Assembly: GCF_019219825.1 (NCBI RefSeq)
Contig: NZ_JAHUXH010000027.1
Coordinates: forward strand, 41,007-105,006
Reading direction: 5' to 3'
Source: Streptomyces sp. TRM70350
Lineage (GTDB): Bacteria > Actinomycetota > Actinomycetes > Streptomycetales > Streptomycetaceae
Length of the DNA: 64,000 nucleotides
Positions 17,662 to 25,871 of the stretch are shown one piece after another (positions within the stretch are counted from its first letter, which is position 1; every line of letters starts with the position of its first letter). The notes under the pieces are model-generated. The model was given only the letters and a program-made list of their open reading frames with translations, did not search any database and had not been told where the DNA came from. The translations under genes were made by a program, and so were the position numbers.

Positions 17662-19268
17662 CGGGATTCAGTGAGTCGGCGGAGACGATGTCGCTGGTGG
17701 CGTTCACCGTCGTCGCCACGATCACGCTGCTGCTGTGTGTGATGACCGGCCCGGACCGGGACGACCTCGACGAGTTCTACACCGGCTACAGCTCCCTGTC
17801 CCCGATGCGCAACGGCCTGGCGATCGCCGGCGACTACATCTCCGCGGCGACCGTGCTGGGCACGGGCGGGGTGATCGCGCTGTACGGCCACGACGGGATC
17901 GTGCTGGCGCTCAGTACGGCGCTGTCGCTGATGCTGCTGATGTTCCTGCTGGCGGAACCTCTGCGGAACGCGGGCCGTTTCACGATGGGAGACGCCTTCG
18001 CACGCCGTATGCCGGGGCGGTGTGTGCGGGTGACCGCGTGTGTGGTGACGCTGGCCGCGCTGTTGCCGATGATGCTGGTCCAGCTCGCGGGCACGGGACA
18101 GTTGATGGCCTTTCTGCTGGGAATCTCCGGCACAGGGGTGGAGACGGGCTGCATCGTGGGGCTGGGCGCCCTGATGATCAGTTACGCCGCGATCGGGGGG
18201 ATGAAAGGGACCGCACTCATCCAGATACTGAAGATGGTGATGCTGCTCGGATCGGGCGCGGTGGTCGCCCTACTCGTGCTGAACAAGTTCGACTGGGATG
18301 TCGTCGCACTGTTCGACACGGCGGCGGAGCGCAGCGGCGTGGACGCCGCGTTCCTCGCCTCCGGGCTGCAGTTCGAGGGCGGGCCGTTCCCCCGCCTCGA
18401 CATGATCACCGCCGAGTTGTGCGTGGTGCTGGGCGGCGCCTGCCTGCCGCACGTCACCATGCGCATGTACACCGCGTCCAGCGCCCGCCAGGTGCGCCGG
18501 TCGATGTCCTGGGCGGTGTCCAGCGTCGCGGTCTTCGTGCTGATCATCACGGTCGTCGGCATCGGCGCGACCGCGCTGATCGGCCGCGAGATCATCGCCC
18601 GCGCCGACCCGCAGGGCAACTCCGCCTATCTGCTGGGCTCCCAGGCGGCGCTCGGACCGGAGGTGACGACCACGGAGACGTTCCTGTTCACGGCGGTCAC
18701 CACCGCCGTCTTCCTGACGGTGCTCGCCTCGGTCGCGGGCATGATCCTGGCCTGCGCCAACTCGCTCGCCCACGACGTCTTCGCCGGACGCGTCCAGGAT
18801 CTGACCGCCCGCCGCGAGATGACGCTGGCCCGCGTCTCCGCCGTCGCGATCGGCATCCCGACGATCCTGCTGGCCACACTGGTCCAGCACCGCAGCCTGC
18901 AGCCCCTGGTGACGCTGTCCTTCTCCCTGGGCGCCTCCGCCATCGCGCCCGCCCTCGTCTACGGCCTCTTCTGGCGCCGCTACACCCGAACCGGCCTGCT
19001 GAGCACCCTCATCGGCGGCTCCCTCGCGGTCGTGATCCTGATGCCGGGCACCAACCTGGTCTCCGGATCGCCCGTCTCCGCCTTCCCCGAGGCCGACTTC
19101 ACCTACTTCCCGTTCACCACCACCGGCCTGGTCTCCGTCCCCCTGGGCTTCGCCTTCGGATGGCTGGGGACGACGGTGTCCGGCCGGCGAAAGGCGGAGG
19201 AGCAGCGGCGGCAGTACGAGGCGGTGGAGGGGTGGATTCTGGCCGGGGCGGCACGCAGGAAGGGCTGA
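17658..19268 (+). CDS. Sodium:solute symporter, ActP/MctC type (monocarboxylates)
   Basis: 536 residues with about 13 membrane helices. Typical sodium-symporter family features are D-E-F-Y-T-G-Y-S-S-L-S-P-x-x-N-G-L-A-I-A-G-D near the start, G-M-K-G-T-A-L-I-Q in the fifth helix region and C-L-P-H-V-T-M-R-M-Y in the middle. This subset transports acetate, pyruvate or propionate with sodium or protons. It is coupled to the upstream DUF485 gene. The last codons (RRKG and the stop) fall in the first unit of a 46-bp tandem array. Confidence 0.9.
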   Translation: MTGFSESAETMSLVAFTVVATITLLLCVMTGPDRDDLDEFYTGYSSLSPMRNGLAIAGDYISAATVLGTGGVIALYGHDGIVLALSTALSLMLLMFLLAEPLRNAGRFTMGDAFARRMPGRCVRVTACVVTLAALLPMMLVQLAGTGQLMAFLLGISGTGVETGCIVGLGALMISYAAIGGMKGTALIQILKMVMLLGSGAVVALLVLNKFDWDVVALFDTAAERSGVDAAFLASGLQFEGGPFPRLDMITAELCVVLGGACLPHVTMRMYTASSARQVRRSMSWAVSSVAVFVLIITVVGIGATALIGREIIARADPQGNSAYLLGSQAALGPEVTTTETFLFTAVTTAVFLTVLASVAGMILACANSLAHDVFAGRVQDLTARREMTLARVSAVAIGIPTILLATLVQHRSLQPLVTLSFSLGASAIAPALVYGLFWRRYTRTGLLSTLIGGSLAVVILMPGTNLVSGSPVSAFPEADFTYFPFTTTGLVSVPLGFAFGWLGTTVSGRRKAEEQRRQYEAVEGWILAGAARRKG

Positions 19269-19437
19269 CCGCGCACGGGGACGTTCCGGCGGTGTTCGTG
19301 CGCAGGAAGGGCTGCCCCCGCACGGGACGCCCCGGCGGTGTTCGTGCGCAGGAAGGGCTGCCCCCGCACGGGACGCCCCGGCGGTGTTCGTGCGCAGGAA
19401 GGGCTGACCCCGCACGGGGACGCCCCGGCGGTGTTCA
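19253..19437. repeat. 46-bp tandem array, about four units, at a convergent junction
   Basis: Units of the form GTGCGCAGGAAGGGCTG, then (C/A)CCCCGCACGGG(G)ACGCCCC and GGCGGTGTTC, repeat from the last codons of the symporter gene to the stop codon of the coiled-coil gene. The first unit (GCACGCAGGAAGGG) contains the end of the symporter coding sequence. The final unit supplies the left arm of the terminator hairpin. Confidence 0.92.
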
Positions 19438-19450
19438 CTCCGCCGGGGCG
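19421..19450. terminator. Bidirectional hairpin shared by two convergent genes
   Basis: A perfect 11-bp stem (19421-19431 with 19440-19450) with an 8-base loop. The loop contains the stop codon of the minus-strand coiled-coil gene, and the right arm lies in its last codons. Each upstream repeat unit carries another copy of the left arm. Confidence 0.75.
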
Positions 19451-20325
19451 CGCCCGCCCGTCAGCGCCGCGAGGCTGTCGCGTACGTGGTCGATGTGCGC
19501 CTGTACGTCGTCCCAGCGCTCCCCGTGCTCCCGCAACACCCGTTCCGTCTCACGGGCGATACGGTCCTCACGCATCCGCGCCTGCGCGAGCACCTCGGCG
19601 GCCAGCGCCCGCGCCTCCTCCTGCCGACGCCGGTCGGCCTGCTCGGCGTCGGCGAACTCCTGCTTCGCCTCGGACAGCGCGGCCTCCGCACGCGCGACCC
19701 GCTCGGCGTGCTGCGCGTCCACGGCGGCGGCACCCTCCGCGGCCTCGCGTTCCACCGCGGCCCAGCGCTCGGCGTGCTCCTTCTCCTGCTCGGCCAGCAT
19801 CGCGTCGGTGCGCTGCCGGACCTCGCGCAACGCCGACAGCGCCTCGGTGCGGCCCTCCTTCACCTCGCGCCGGGCGGCGATACGGATCTCGTCCGCCTCG
19901 GCCTGCGCGGCGAGCACCCGGTGCCGGGCACGTTCCTCGACCTCCGCCAGGAGCGCGTCGGCCTCGTCCTGCGCCGCCCGGCGCACGCCCTCGGCGTACG
20001 CCTCGGCCTGCGCAAGCTGCTCCTGCGCCGCGCGCCGCGCGCGCTCCCGTACCGCCGCGGCCTCCTCCTGCGCCATCTGGAAAAGGCGCCGAGCGCCCTC
20101 CCCGAGCGCCTCGTACGTCTGCGCCGGAAGCTCGGCCACCGCCACCCGCAGCCGCTCGACCTCCTCCTCCATCTCCCTGGCCAGGACGGTGAGGCGGGCG
20201 GCCCGTTCCCAGGCGGCGTCACGATCCTCGGACAACGCCTCGGCGTACGCATCGACCTGATCGGGGCGGTAACCGCGCCCCCGGACTGTCACAAAGCCAT
20301 GCGGCGACACGGATGCGCTGCTCAT
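19435..20325 (-). CDS. Coiled-coil protein, DivIVA/AbpS ('cellulose-binding protein')-like
   Basis: 296 residues. After a short start the segment F-V-T-V-R-G-R-G-Y-R-P-D-Q-V-D-A-Y resembles the DivIVA N-terminal motif. The rest is almost continuous Ala/Glu/Arg-rich coiled coil (about residues 30-275). Streptomyces relatives are often called cellulose-binding proteins after AbpS; Scy and FilP are related cytoskeletal coiled-coil proteins. A scaffold role at the hyphal tip or wall is plausible but not shown. It has its own AT-rich upstream region (20326-20420). Confidence 0.75.
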   Translation of the reverse strand: MSSASVSPHGFVTVRGRGYRPDQVDAYAEALSEDRDAAWERAARLTVLAREMEEEVERLRVAVAELPAQTYEALGEGARRLFQMAQEEAAAVRERARRAAQEQLAQAEAYAEGVRRAAQDEADALLAEVEERARHRVLAAQAEADEIRIAARREVKEGRTEALSALREVRQRTDAMLAEQEKEHAERWAAVEREAAEGAAAVDAQHAERVARAEAALSEAKQEFADAEQADRRRQEEARALAAEVLAQARMREDRIARETERVLREHGERWDDVQAHIDHVRDSLAALTGGRAPAE

Positions 20326-20420
20326 TCCGGAACCCCTCGAACGATGTCGATTTAGCGCATATTTTGATGTATCGGACAGAAGTGGTCATAATCCGACACT
20401 CCGCAGCCGACAGCCAAACA
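20326..20420 (-). promoter_or_regulatory. AT-rich promoter region of the coiled-coil gene
   Basis: This short gap is unusually AT-rich for the window (CATCAAAATATGCGCTAAATCGAC read toward the gene falls here, at about 20346-20369, with GGATTATGACC upstream). The location between a strong terminator and the start codon makes it the obvious promoter, though the exact hexamers are uncertain. Confidence 0.5.
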
Positions 20421-20460
20421 GAAGGGCCGGACCCGGTCACACGACCGGGCCCGGCCCTTC
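20421..20460 (-). terminator. Strong hairpin terminator of the SUKH operon
   Basis: An 18-bp stem with one mismatch (20421-20438 with 20443-20460) and the loop ACAC. It follows the stop codon of the minus-strand deaminase/SUKH gene at 20490 by 29 bp. Confidence 0.88.
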
Positions 20461-20489
20461 CCGCAGACGGCGTCAGCGCGACGCCCGCG

Positions 20490-23465
20490 TCACAACAACC
20501 CGTCCCACATCTGCTCCAGCAGCACCGACCACCAACTCTCCGGCGAACCCAGCGCCGCCGGATCGAGCGAGGCCAACTGGGCCTGGAAGTCGACGGTCCA
20601 GCGCCCCGCCTGCTCCTGGTTCAGCCCGAACCGCAGACGCCACATCCGCCCCAGCAGCGCCAGACAGCGCACGAACTCCGGAAGCCCGGTGTTCACGAAC
20701 TGCGGCGGCACCGGCGCACCGCCCGGCCCGGCCTCCACCGGCACGGCCACGATGTGCGCCGTGCCGTACTGCACACAGATCGCCTTGCCGAAGTCGCTGC
20801 CCATGACGAGGTACGAGCCCGCGTCCGACGCCGGCTGCACCCCCCGCTCCTGCGCCAGCTCCGCGAGCGTCGGCACCGGCCGCCCCGGCTGGGCCTGCGC
20901 CCAGAAGAACGGCCCCATGTCCAGCGGCAGTCCGGCCACCACCAGCGTGTGCGCCACGACCGGCGGCACACCCTGCCGGGACACCGCCGCCTGCTCGAAC
21001 CGGAACACACCCGGCCCGAACGCCCCCGCCAGCTCCTGCGCCACACCCTCCGGCGGAATCGGCGGAGCCGGCTGCACCGGCGGCAACGGCGCACGCACCG
21101 GCGCGGGGCGCGCGGGACCGTCGGCCACCTGATGCAACTCGCCCTGGTGCGCGAGCAGTTGCTGCATACCCTGCTGACGGCTCGCGTGATCCGTGCCGTA
21201 CGGCGCGATGCTCGTGATCCGCGCCTGCGGCCACTGCTCACGGATCATCCGCGCACAGTACGCGCCCGGCAGCTCGCACGACTCCAACTCGGTGTGCAGC
21301 TCCAGCACCTGGTCCGGCGGCACGTTCATCGCCCGCAGCTCATGGAAGATCTGCCACTCCGGGTGCGGCGTACCCGGCGCCGAACGCCGGATCAGCTGCT
21401 GCTCCGAACCGTCCTGCGCGCGGTAGCGCAGTACGGCCTGATAGCCCGGGCCGACGGTCGGCTGCCCCTGCTGCGGGTAGCCGTACGCCGGCGGCTGACC
21501 CGGAACCGGCTGACCCGGAACCGGCTGACCCGGAACCGGCTGACCCGGAACCGGCTGTCCCGGCATCGGCGGCCGACCGGGCGCCGGGTGAGCGTGCGGC
21601 GGCGGCATCGCGCCCGGCGCCGGGGGCATGCCGGGGACACCAGGAGCGCCCGGAGCGCCCGGGATCTGCGGCGGCGGGGGCGTGCCGGGGGCCTGCGGCG
21701 GCGGGGGCGTGCCGGGGGCCTGCGGGGGCGGGGGCGTGCCGGGGGCCTGCGGGGGCGGAGGCGTCCCGGGCCCGCCCACGGGAGGCGCGGCCAGCACGGT
21801 CTCCGCATGGTGCACGGCCCCACGCGCGCCCCCTGCCGAGCCGTGCGCGCCCGGCGCACCAGGCGCACGCGGAGGCTGAGGCTGAGGCGGGCCCGGAGGC
21901 TGCGGTGCGCCCCCACCCGGGCCCGACTGCCCAGGGTCGGCCAGCATCGTCGCGGCATGGTGGACACCGCCGGGAGGGGTACCGCCCGGCGTGCCCGGAG
22001 TTCCCGGCGGCTGCGGGGGCCCGGGCGGAGTCGGCGCACCCGGCGCCTGCGGCGCGCCCGGACCGGCTGCGGGCCCCTCAGGACCGTCGGGCCCGAGGGA
22101 CGACACGAGCTGCGTGGGCACGTATCCACCCGCCGACGCACCCGGCGCACCCGGCGCACCCGGAGCACCGGGCGGCGGAGGCGTACTCCCCGGGCGCACA
22201 CCCGGCGCACCCGGAGCACCCGGCGGCGGAGGCGGCGTCGCGCCCTGCCCCCGACGCGGCGGAGGCGCGGCCTTGCTCGTGGCCGCGTCGGCGATGTCCC
22301 CGGCGTCCGGAGCGAGCGGCAGCCCCGCACCGGCCGACGACTGCGGCACGCCCGGCGCCTGCGGATAGCCGTACGCCGGGGTACCCGGGCCACCGGGAGT
22401 AACCGGCCCACCGGGAGCACTTGGCCCGCCTGGCCCGCCTGGCGCACCAGGAGCACTTGGCCCACTCGGCCCACCAGGAACAAACGGCCCACCTGACGGA
22501 GCAGCGGAAGGAACGGGACTCACCGGCCCACCGGGGGCACCGGCGGCACCGGGGCCACCTGAAGCACCAGGGCCACCGGAAGCACCCGGAGCCCCCGGAG
22601 GTGGCGTCTCCCGCACCGACGGAGGCGGCGGCGTACCCGGCCCAGCGGCACCCGCAAAGCCAGCGGTCTCCTGGATCTCACCGATCTCACCGACCGCCGG
22701 AGCAACCGCCGTAGGCGGAAGCTGGCTCCCCCCCGCCATCAACGCCGTCCGCGCCTCCGGTGGCGCCACCGGCGCCGCCTCCTCCTCATCGGCCCCACTC
22801 AACGGCGGCGCGAACACCGTCTCCGGCAACGGCACGGAACGGTCCTCACCGGCGTCGGCGTTGGTGTCCGTCCCGGCCCAGGGAGTCGCCCCGGCGGGCG
22901 CCCCCGGCGCAGACGCCCCGACACGCGCCCCCGAACCCGCGTCAGGCTCCGACGCCCCGTCAGCACTGCCCCCGGCAGCAGGCCACGCCACCCCACTACC
23001 CGCGGCGCCCGTCCCACCAGAAGCAGCACCAGCAGCCGAACCTCCGGCCCCCGCACCCGAACCCGAACCGGCGCCCCGCCGATCCGGAATCCCCAACCTG
23101 TCCGCCGCCTCCTGCAACCACTCCGGCGGACTCAACAAGAACGACGTCTGATTCAGATCCACCCGCTCCGCAACCGCCGGCGCCGGCGTCTCCGAAGCCC
23201 CGTCCGGACGCCCGTACTCCTCCTCGTACCGCCGAATGACCTCCCCCACCGGCAGCGACGGCCACAACGTGGCCTCTCCGCTGTCCCGCGCGATCACCAG
23301 CCGCTGCCCGCCCCCGTCCGCACGCGGCCCGTCCGCGCGGTCCTCGGCCCACACCACGAACCCGAGCTCGAACTCCCGCACCCGCACCTCACGGTGCTGA
23401 TACGACGGCACATCCCCGTTGATCCACTCCTCGGCGCGCTCCTGCGCCTGCGCGAAGGTCACCAT
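20490..23465 (-). CDS. Immunity-domain / collagen-like linker / deaminase / SUKH-4 fusion protein
   Basis: 991 residues from the ATG at 23465, which has a GGGGGAG ribosome site and lies 7 bp behind the upstream gene. The N-terminal about 80 residues (TFAQAQERAEEWINGDV, later LVIARDSGEATLWPSLPVGEV) look like the YrhB/Imm35 immunity fold. A linker of over 500 residues is Gly/Pro/Ala-rich with GAPGAP- and PPPPQAPG-type repeats. At about 660-760 sits a nucleic-acid-deaminase-like domain with H-T-E near 723 and a pair of cysteines (C-E-L-P-G-A-Y-C) near 729-736 that would bind zinc. The last 190 residues fit SUKH-4 (F-G-x-A-I-C-V, N-T-G-L-P-E-F-V-R-C-L-A-L-L). So one chain joins a potential effector and two immunity-type domains. 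Activity is unproven. Confidence 0.78.
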   Translation of the reverse strand: MVTFAQAQERAEEWINGDVPSYQHREVRVREFELGFVVWAEDRADGPRADGGGQRLVIARDSGEATLWPSLPVGEVIRRYEEEYGRPDGASETPAPAVAERVDLNQTSFLLSPPEWLQEAADRLGIPDRRGAGSGSGAGAGGSAAGAASGGTGAAGSGVAWPAAGGSADGASEPDAGSGARVGASAPGAPAGATPWAGTDTNADAGEDRSVPLPETVFAPPLSGADEEEAAPVAPPEARTALMAGGSQLPPTAVAPAVGEIGEIQETAGFAGAAGPGTPPPPSVRETPPPGAPGASGGPGASGGPGAAGAPGGPVSPVPSAAPSGGPFVPGGPSGPSAPGAPGGPGGPSAPGGPVTPGGPGTPAYGYPQAPGVPQSSAGAGLPLAPDAGDIADAATSKAAPPPRRGQGATPPPPPGAPGAPGVRPGSTPPPPGAPGAPGAPGASAGGYVPTQLVSSLGPDGPEGPAAGPGAPQAPGAPTPPGPPQPPGTPGTPGGTPPGGVHHAATMLADPGQSGPGGGAPQPPGPPQPQPPRAPGAPGAHGSAGGARGAVHHAETVLAAPPVGGPGTPPPPQAPGTPPPPQAPGTPPPPQAPGTPPPPQIPGAPGAPGVPGMPPAPGAMPPPHAHPAPGRPPMPGQPVPGQPVPGQPVPGQPVPGQPPAYGYPQQGQPTVGPGYQAVLRYRAQDGSEQQLIRRSAPGTPHPEWQIFHELRAMNVPPDQVLELHTELESCELPGAYCARMIREQWPQARITSIAPYGTDHASRQQGMQQLLAHQGELHQVADGPARPAPVRAPLPPVQPAPPIPPEGVAQELAGAFGPGVFRFEQAAVSRQGVPPVVAHTLVVAGLPLDMGPFFWAQAQPGRPVPTLAELAQERGVQPASDAGSYLVMGSDFGKAICVQYGTAHIVAVPVEAGPGGAPVPPQFVNTGLPEFVRCLALLGRMWRLRFGLNQEQAGRWTVDFQAQLASLDPAALGSPESWWSVLLEQMWDGLL
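21493..21773. repeat. In-frame coding repeats in the linker (15-bp x4 and 27-bp x4)
   Basis: Four 15-bp units (GGCTGACCCGGAACC, 21493-21552) encode P-G-Q-P-V repeats. Four 27-bp units (starting 21666, 21693, 21720, 21747) encode A-P-G-T-P-P-P-P-Q. Both lie in the collagen-like linker and preserve the frame, so their copy number could vary between strains without breaking the gene. Confidence 0.9.
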
Positions 23466-23472
23466 CGTCAGC

Positions 23473-24471
23473 TCACTCCCCCACCGACACCGAGGACGAG
23501 ACATCCACCGCCCGCGCGAAACCGCCGTCCACCATCAGATTCGCCACCGTCTCCAACTCCGGCGGCGACCCCGCGAGCCGCGACAGAAAGACGTCGAAGT
23601 CCTCCCCGCACGGCAGCAGCAACCGCTCCACCCGCTCCGCGGGCGACCACGAGGGATCGACGTCCCGCGCGTCGTCGTACGCGCAGAACCACACCGAACC
23701 GATCCGCTCGCCCTTCACCTTCACGGCCAGCAGACCACCCTGCACAAACCCCACACCCAAGTAGTCCTTGGTGAGATGGTCGCGCAGGCACTTGTTCACG
23801 TACACCAGGTCATTGACCGCCGCCTCGTCCCGCACCGTGAAGAACGGCTGGTCGATCAGCAGCCCCAACTCCGCGTCCAGCGCGGTCCCGACGGGCGCAC
23901 ACCCACCCGCCACCTTCAGGAACGAACGGTACGCACCCGGCAACCGGTACCCGAGGTCCTCCTCGACCCCCTGCACCTGCGCCTCCGTCACCGCAAGACC
24001 CGACTTCGGCAACCCGAAATGCGCCGGCCGCGTCTCCTGCAGCGGCCGCGTCCCCCGCTTCACCTGATCCACCGCGGCCGTGGCGATCCCACCGTGATGC
24101 CGCAGCAACGCCTTCACCTCGACCGGCACCAACTCCAGCCGCCGCGAACCCGCCACGTGATGCCACGTCCACCCGTGCGGAGTCGCCACCGGCGACACCG
24201 TGTCCCACAACTCGTGCCCGGACGCCGACAGCGCCGCATTCGCCGACACATAGTCGGTCAGCCGCAACTCGTCCACACCGAAACCCGCCGGCGGCTCCGC
24301 GATCTCAGCGGCCGCACGCGCATAGGGCGAGAAGTCGGGGTAGCCGCGCTCGTCCACCCGTACCCCTCTCGGGTGACGGGCCGCCCGGACCGGATCCGGG
24401 AAATGCACGACCTGCCCGGCATAGGCCGCGTTCGGCGGCGCGGCTTGTTGCCCGAGCCGACCTGTCGTCAT
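23473..24471 (-). CDS. WHH/HNH nuclease-like domain fused to an SMI1/KNR4 (SUKH) domain
   Basis: 332 residues from the ATG at 24471. Residues about 45-130 carry G-Y-P-D-F-S-P-Y-A, D-Y-V-S-A-N and then T-W-H-H-V with L-E-L-V-P-V-E-V-K-A-L-L-R-H-H-G-G, the pattern of WHH-type HNH/endonuclease VII toxin domains. In those toxins the helix after LVP usually has two histidines (H-x-A-x-R-H); here the first is lysine, so activity may be lost. Residues about 160-300 form an SMI1/KNR4 (SUKH-1) domain: E-E-D-L-G-Y-R-L-P-G-A-Y-R-S-F-L-x-x-A-G-G. It is the first gene of a two-gene operon with the deaminase/SUKH-4 gene. Confidence 0.8.
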   Translation of the reverse strand: MTTGRLGQQAAPPNAAYAGQVVHFPDPVRAARHPRGVRVDERGYPDFSPYARAAAEIAEPPAGFGVDELRLTDYVSANAALSASGHELWDTVSPVATPHGWTWHHVAGSRRLELVPVEVKALLRHHGGIATAAVDQVKRGTRPLQETRPAHFGLPKSGLAVTEAQVQGVEEDLGYRLPGAYRSFLKVAGGCAPVGTALDAELGLLIDQPFFTVRDEAAVNDLVYVNKCLRDHLTKDYLGVGFVQGGLLAVKVKGERIGSVWFCAYDDARDVDPSWSPAERVERLLLPCGEDFDVFLSRLAGSPPELETVANLMVDGGFARAVDVSSSVSVGE

Positions 24472-24802
24472 GGCGGTTGCCCCCTGCGGCACTCTGGTAC
24501 GGCCCGTAGCGAAGCCTTTCGAACCCTTCGGCCCACTACGCCCCGTATCAACTGTCTCCAACGCGTTGACCGCGCATCGCGGTGCCGACAGCCTATGCGG
24601 TACGACGAAACCGGTCACCGGCGAACGTCACAGCACCGGAAACCCTCACTCCGCCCACGGTGACCAGCCGTCACCCCACCGTGACAGCACGACCCGACCC
24701 GGGCGTGTCGCAGTGCCCCAGCTTCCGCACCGGCCACGGCATTTGGCACTCTGTGTCCGCCGGGGGGATGCACGGGGGATGCACGGAGGGGAACAAACGA
24801 TC
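24472..24802. promoter_or_regulatory. Divergent control region of the SUKH cluster
   Basis: 331 bp between the two divergent gene pairs, with no gene of its own. It carries several GTGAC/GTCAC-type words (24604-24700) and, just before the YwqJ-like gene, a 12-bp tandem duplication GGGGGATGCACG (about 24763-24785) that gives two ATG codons upstream of the likely true start at 24803. Both promoters should be here, so the four genes could be co-regulated. Confidence 0.5.
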
Positions 24803-25315
24803 ATGAACGCGACGCAAACGGGAGCACACGCCGGGACATCCGGCGACCCGCGCATCGGCTGGAGCGCCACCGAGACCCGCCCCGCGCCGACCCTCCGCCA
24901 CCGCCGCGACGGCATACTCCCGACCGTCGCCGCCGCCCTCTCCGTCCGCGGCGCCACCCTCACCGGCACCGCCGCCCGCGGCGACCAGCCCCCACCGCTC
25001 CACCCCCTCGTCCAGGACTTCCTGGACACCCTCACCAGCGCCCAACGCGACCGCTTCACCGGCCGCTGCGCCGAAGCCATCCTCATCTCCCGGCACATCG
25101 CCGCCGCCGACGCCGCCCGCAGCAAACGCGCCGCCCGCAAACCCATGACCAACGGCGAAGCCCGCAAGGCCCTCAAACACGCCAAACTCACCGCCCGCCG
25201 CATCCGCGAGGACGGCGACCCCCTGCACGGCAGCTTCGCCGCCCCCTGCCGCGCCTGCACCGCCCTCAGCGCCCACTTCGGCGTCCGCATCGTCGACCCC
25301 ACGCCAAAGCACTGA
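24803..25315 (+). CDS. YwqJ-like putative deaminase
   Basis: 170 residues. The zinc-deaminase signature is present: C-A-E at residues 89-91 (G-R-C-A-E) and P-C-R-A-C with cysteines at 149 and 152. This matches the YwqJ-related deaminases of the polymorphic-toxin literature (Iyer and Aravind's deaminase survey). No secretion signal or long toxin-delivery domain is attached, which is unlike contact-dependent toxins. Start chosen at the ATG at 24803, which is preceded by GGAGGGG; a weaker ATG lies 24 bases upstream. It is followed by a SUKH-3 gene 42 bp downstream, the expected immunity partner. Confidence 0.82.
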   Translation: MNATQTGAHAGTSGDPRIGWSATETRPAPTLRHRRDGILPTVAAALSVRGATLTGTAARGDQPPPLHPLVQDFLDTLTSAQRDRFTGRCAEAILISRHIAAADAARSKRAARKPMTNGEARKALKHAKLTARRIREDGDPLHGSFAAPCRACTALSAHFGVRIVDPTPKH

Positions 25316-25357
25316 CCCACAGCAAGACACACGCACGCACGACGAACGAAGGGGCCG

Positions 25358-25852
25358 ATGCACACCGACCGCACCTCCACCACCCGCTTCGCCGTACCCG
25401 TCGACGCCGCCCTGCGCGCCGCCGGCTGGCACCCCGGACGCTGGGACATCAAACAGGCCGAGATCTGGGCCGACACCCTCCGCGACCACACCTCACCCGC
25501 CGGCCACCGGCACGCCGTCTTCCCCGCCGCGGTCGAGGCCTGGGCCGAATTCGGCGGCCTGCACATCACCCCCACCGGACCCGGCCGCCAGATAGCCCCC
25601 GCGAGCCTCCACCTCGACCCCCTGCACGGCCTCCACATGGCCCGCACCCTCGGCGACCTCGGCCGCGCCCTCGACACCGAAGTCAGCCCCCTCGGCGCCG
25701 AACCCGACACCCAGGCCCTCCTCGCCATCGACACCGAAGGCCGCGTCTACGCCCTCGACCACACCGGCGACTGGTACCTCGGCCCCGACATCGACAAGGC
25801 CCTCACCGGCCTGGTCTCCGGCATGGAACCGGTACGCCTGACAGCGGGCTGA
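25358..25852 (+). CDS. SUKH-3 family immunity protein
   Basis: 164 residues. Typical SUKH-3 features: F-x-V-P-V-D-A-A-L-R-A-A-G-W-H-P-G-R-W near the start, A-V-E-A-W-A-E-F-G-G-L in the middle, L-G-x-E-x-D-T-Q-A-L-L-A-I-D-x-x-G-R-V-Y-A-L-D-H and the final Y-L-G-P-D-I-D-K-A-L-T-G-L. SUKH proteins bind and neutralise nucleic-acid-targeting toxins. The gene sits directly behind the YwqJ-like deaminase gene, so a deaminase/immunity pair is likely. It ends 19 bp before the convergent histidine kinase gene. Confidence 0.88.
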   Translation: MHTDRTSTTRFAVPVDAALRAAGWHPGRWDIKQAEIWADTLRDHTSPAGHRHAVFPAAVEAWAEFGGLHITPTGPGRQIAPASLHLDPLHGLHMARTLGDLGRALDTEVSPLGAEPDTQALLAIDTEGRVYALDHTGDWYLGPDIDKALTGLVSGMEPVRLTAG

Positions 25853-25871
25853 GACCGTTCTCCCACGACGC

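Noticed and set aside
24646..25734. Minus-strand frame of 362 codons over the YwqJ-like and SUKH-3 genes
   Set aside because: The plus-strand genes have clear family motifs and ribosome sites; the antisense frame has neither.
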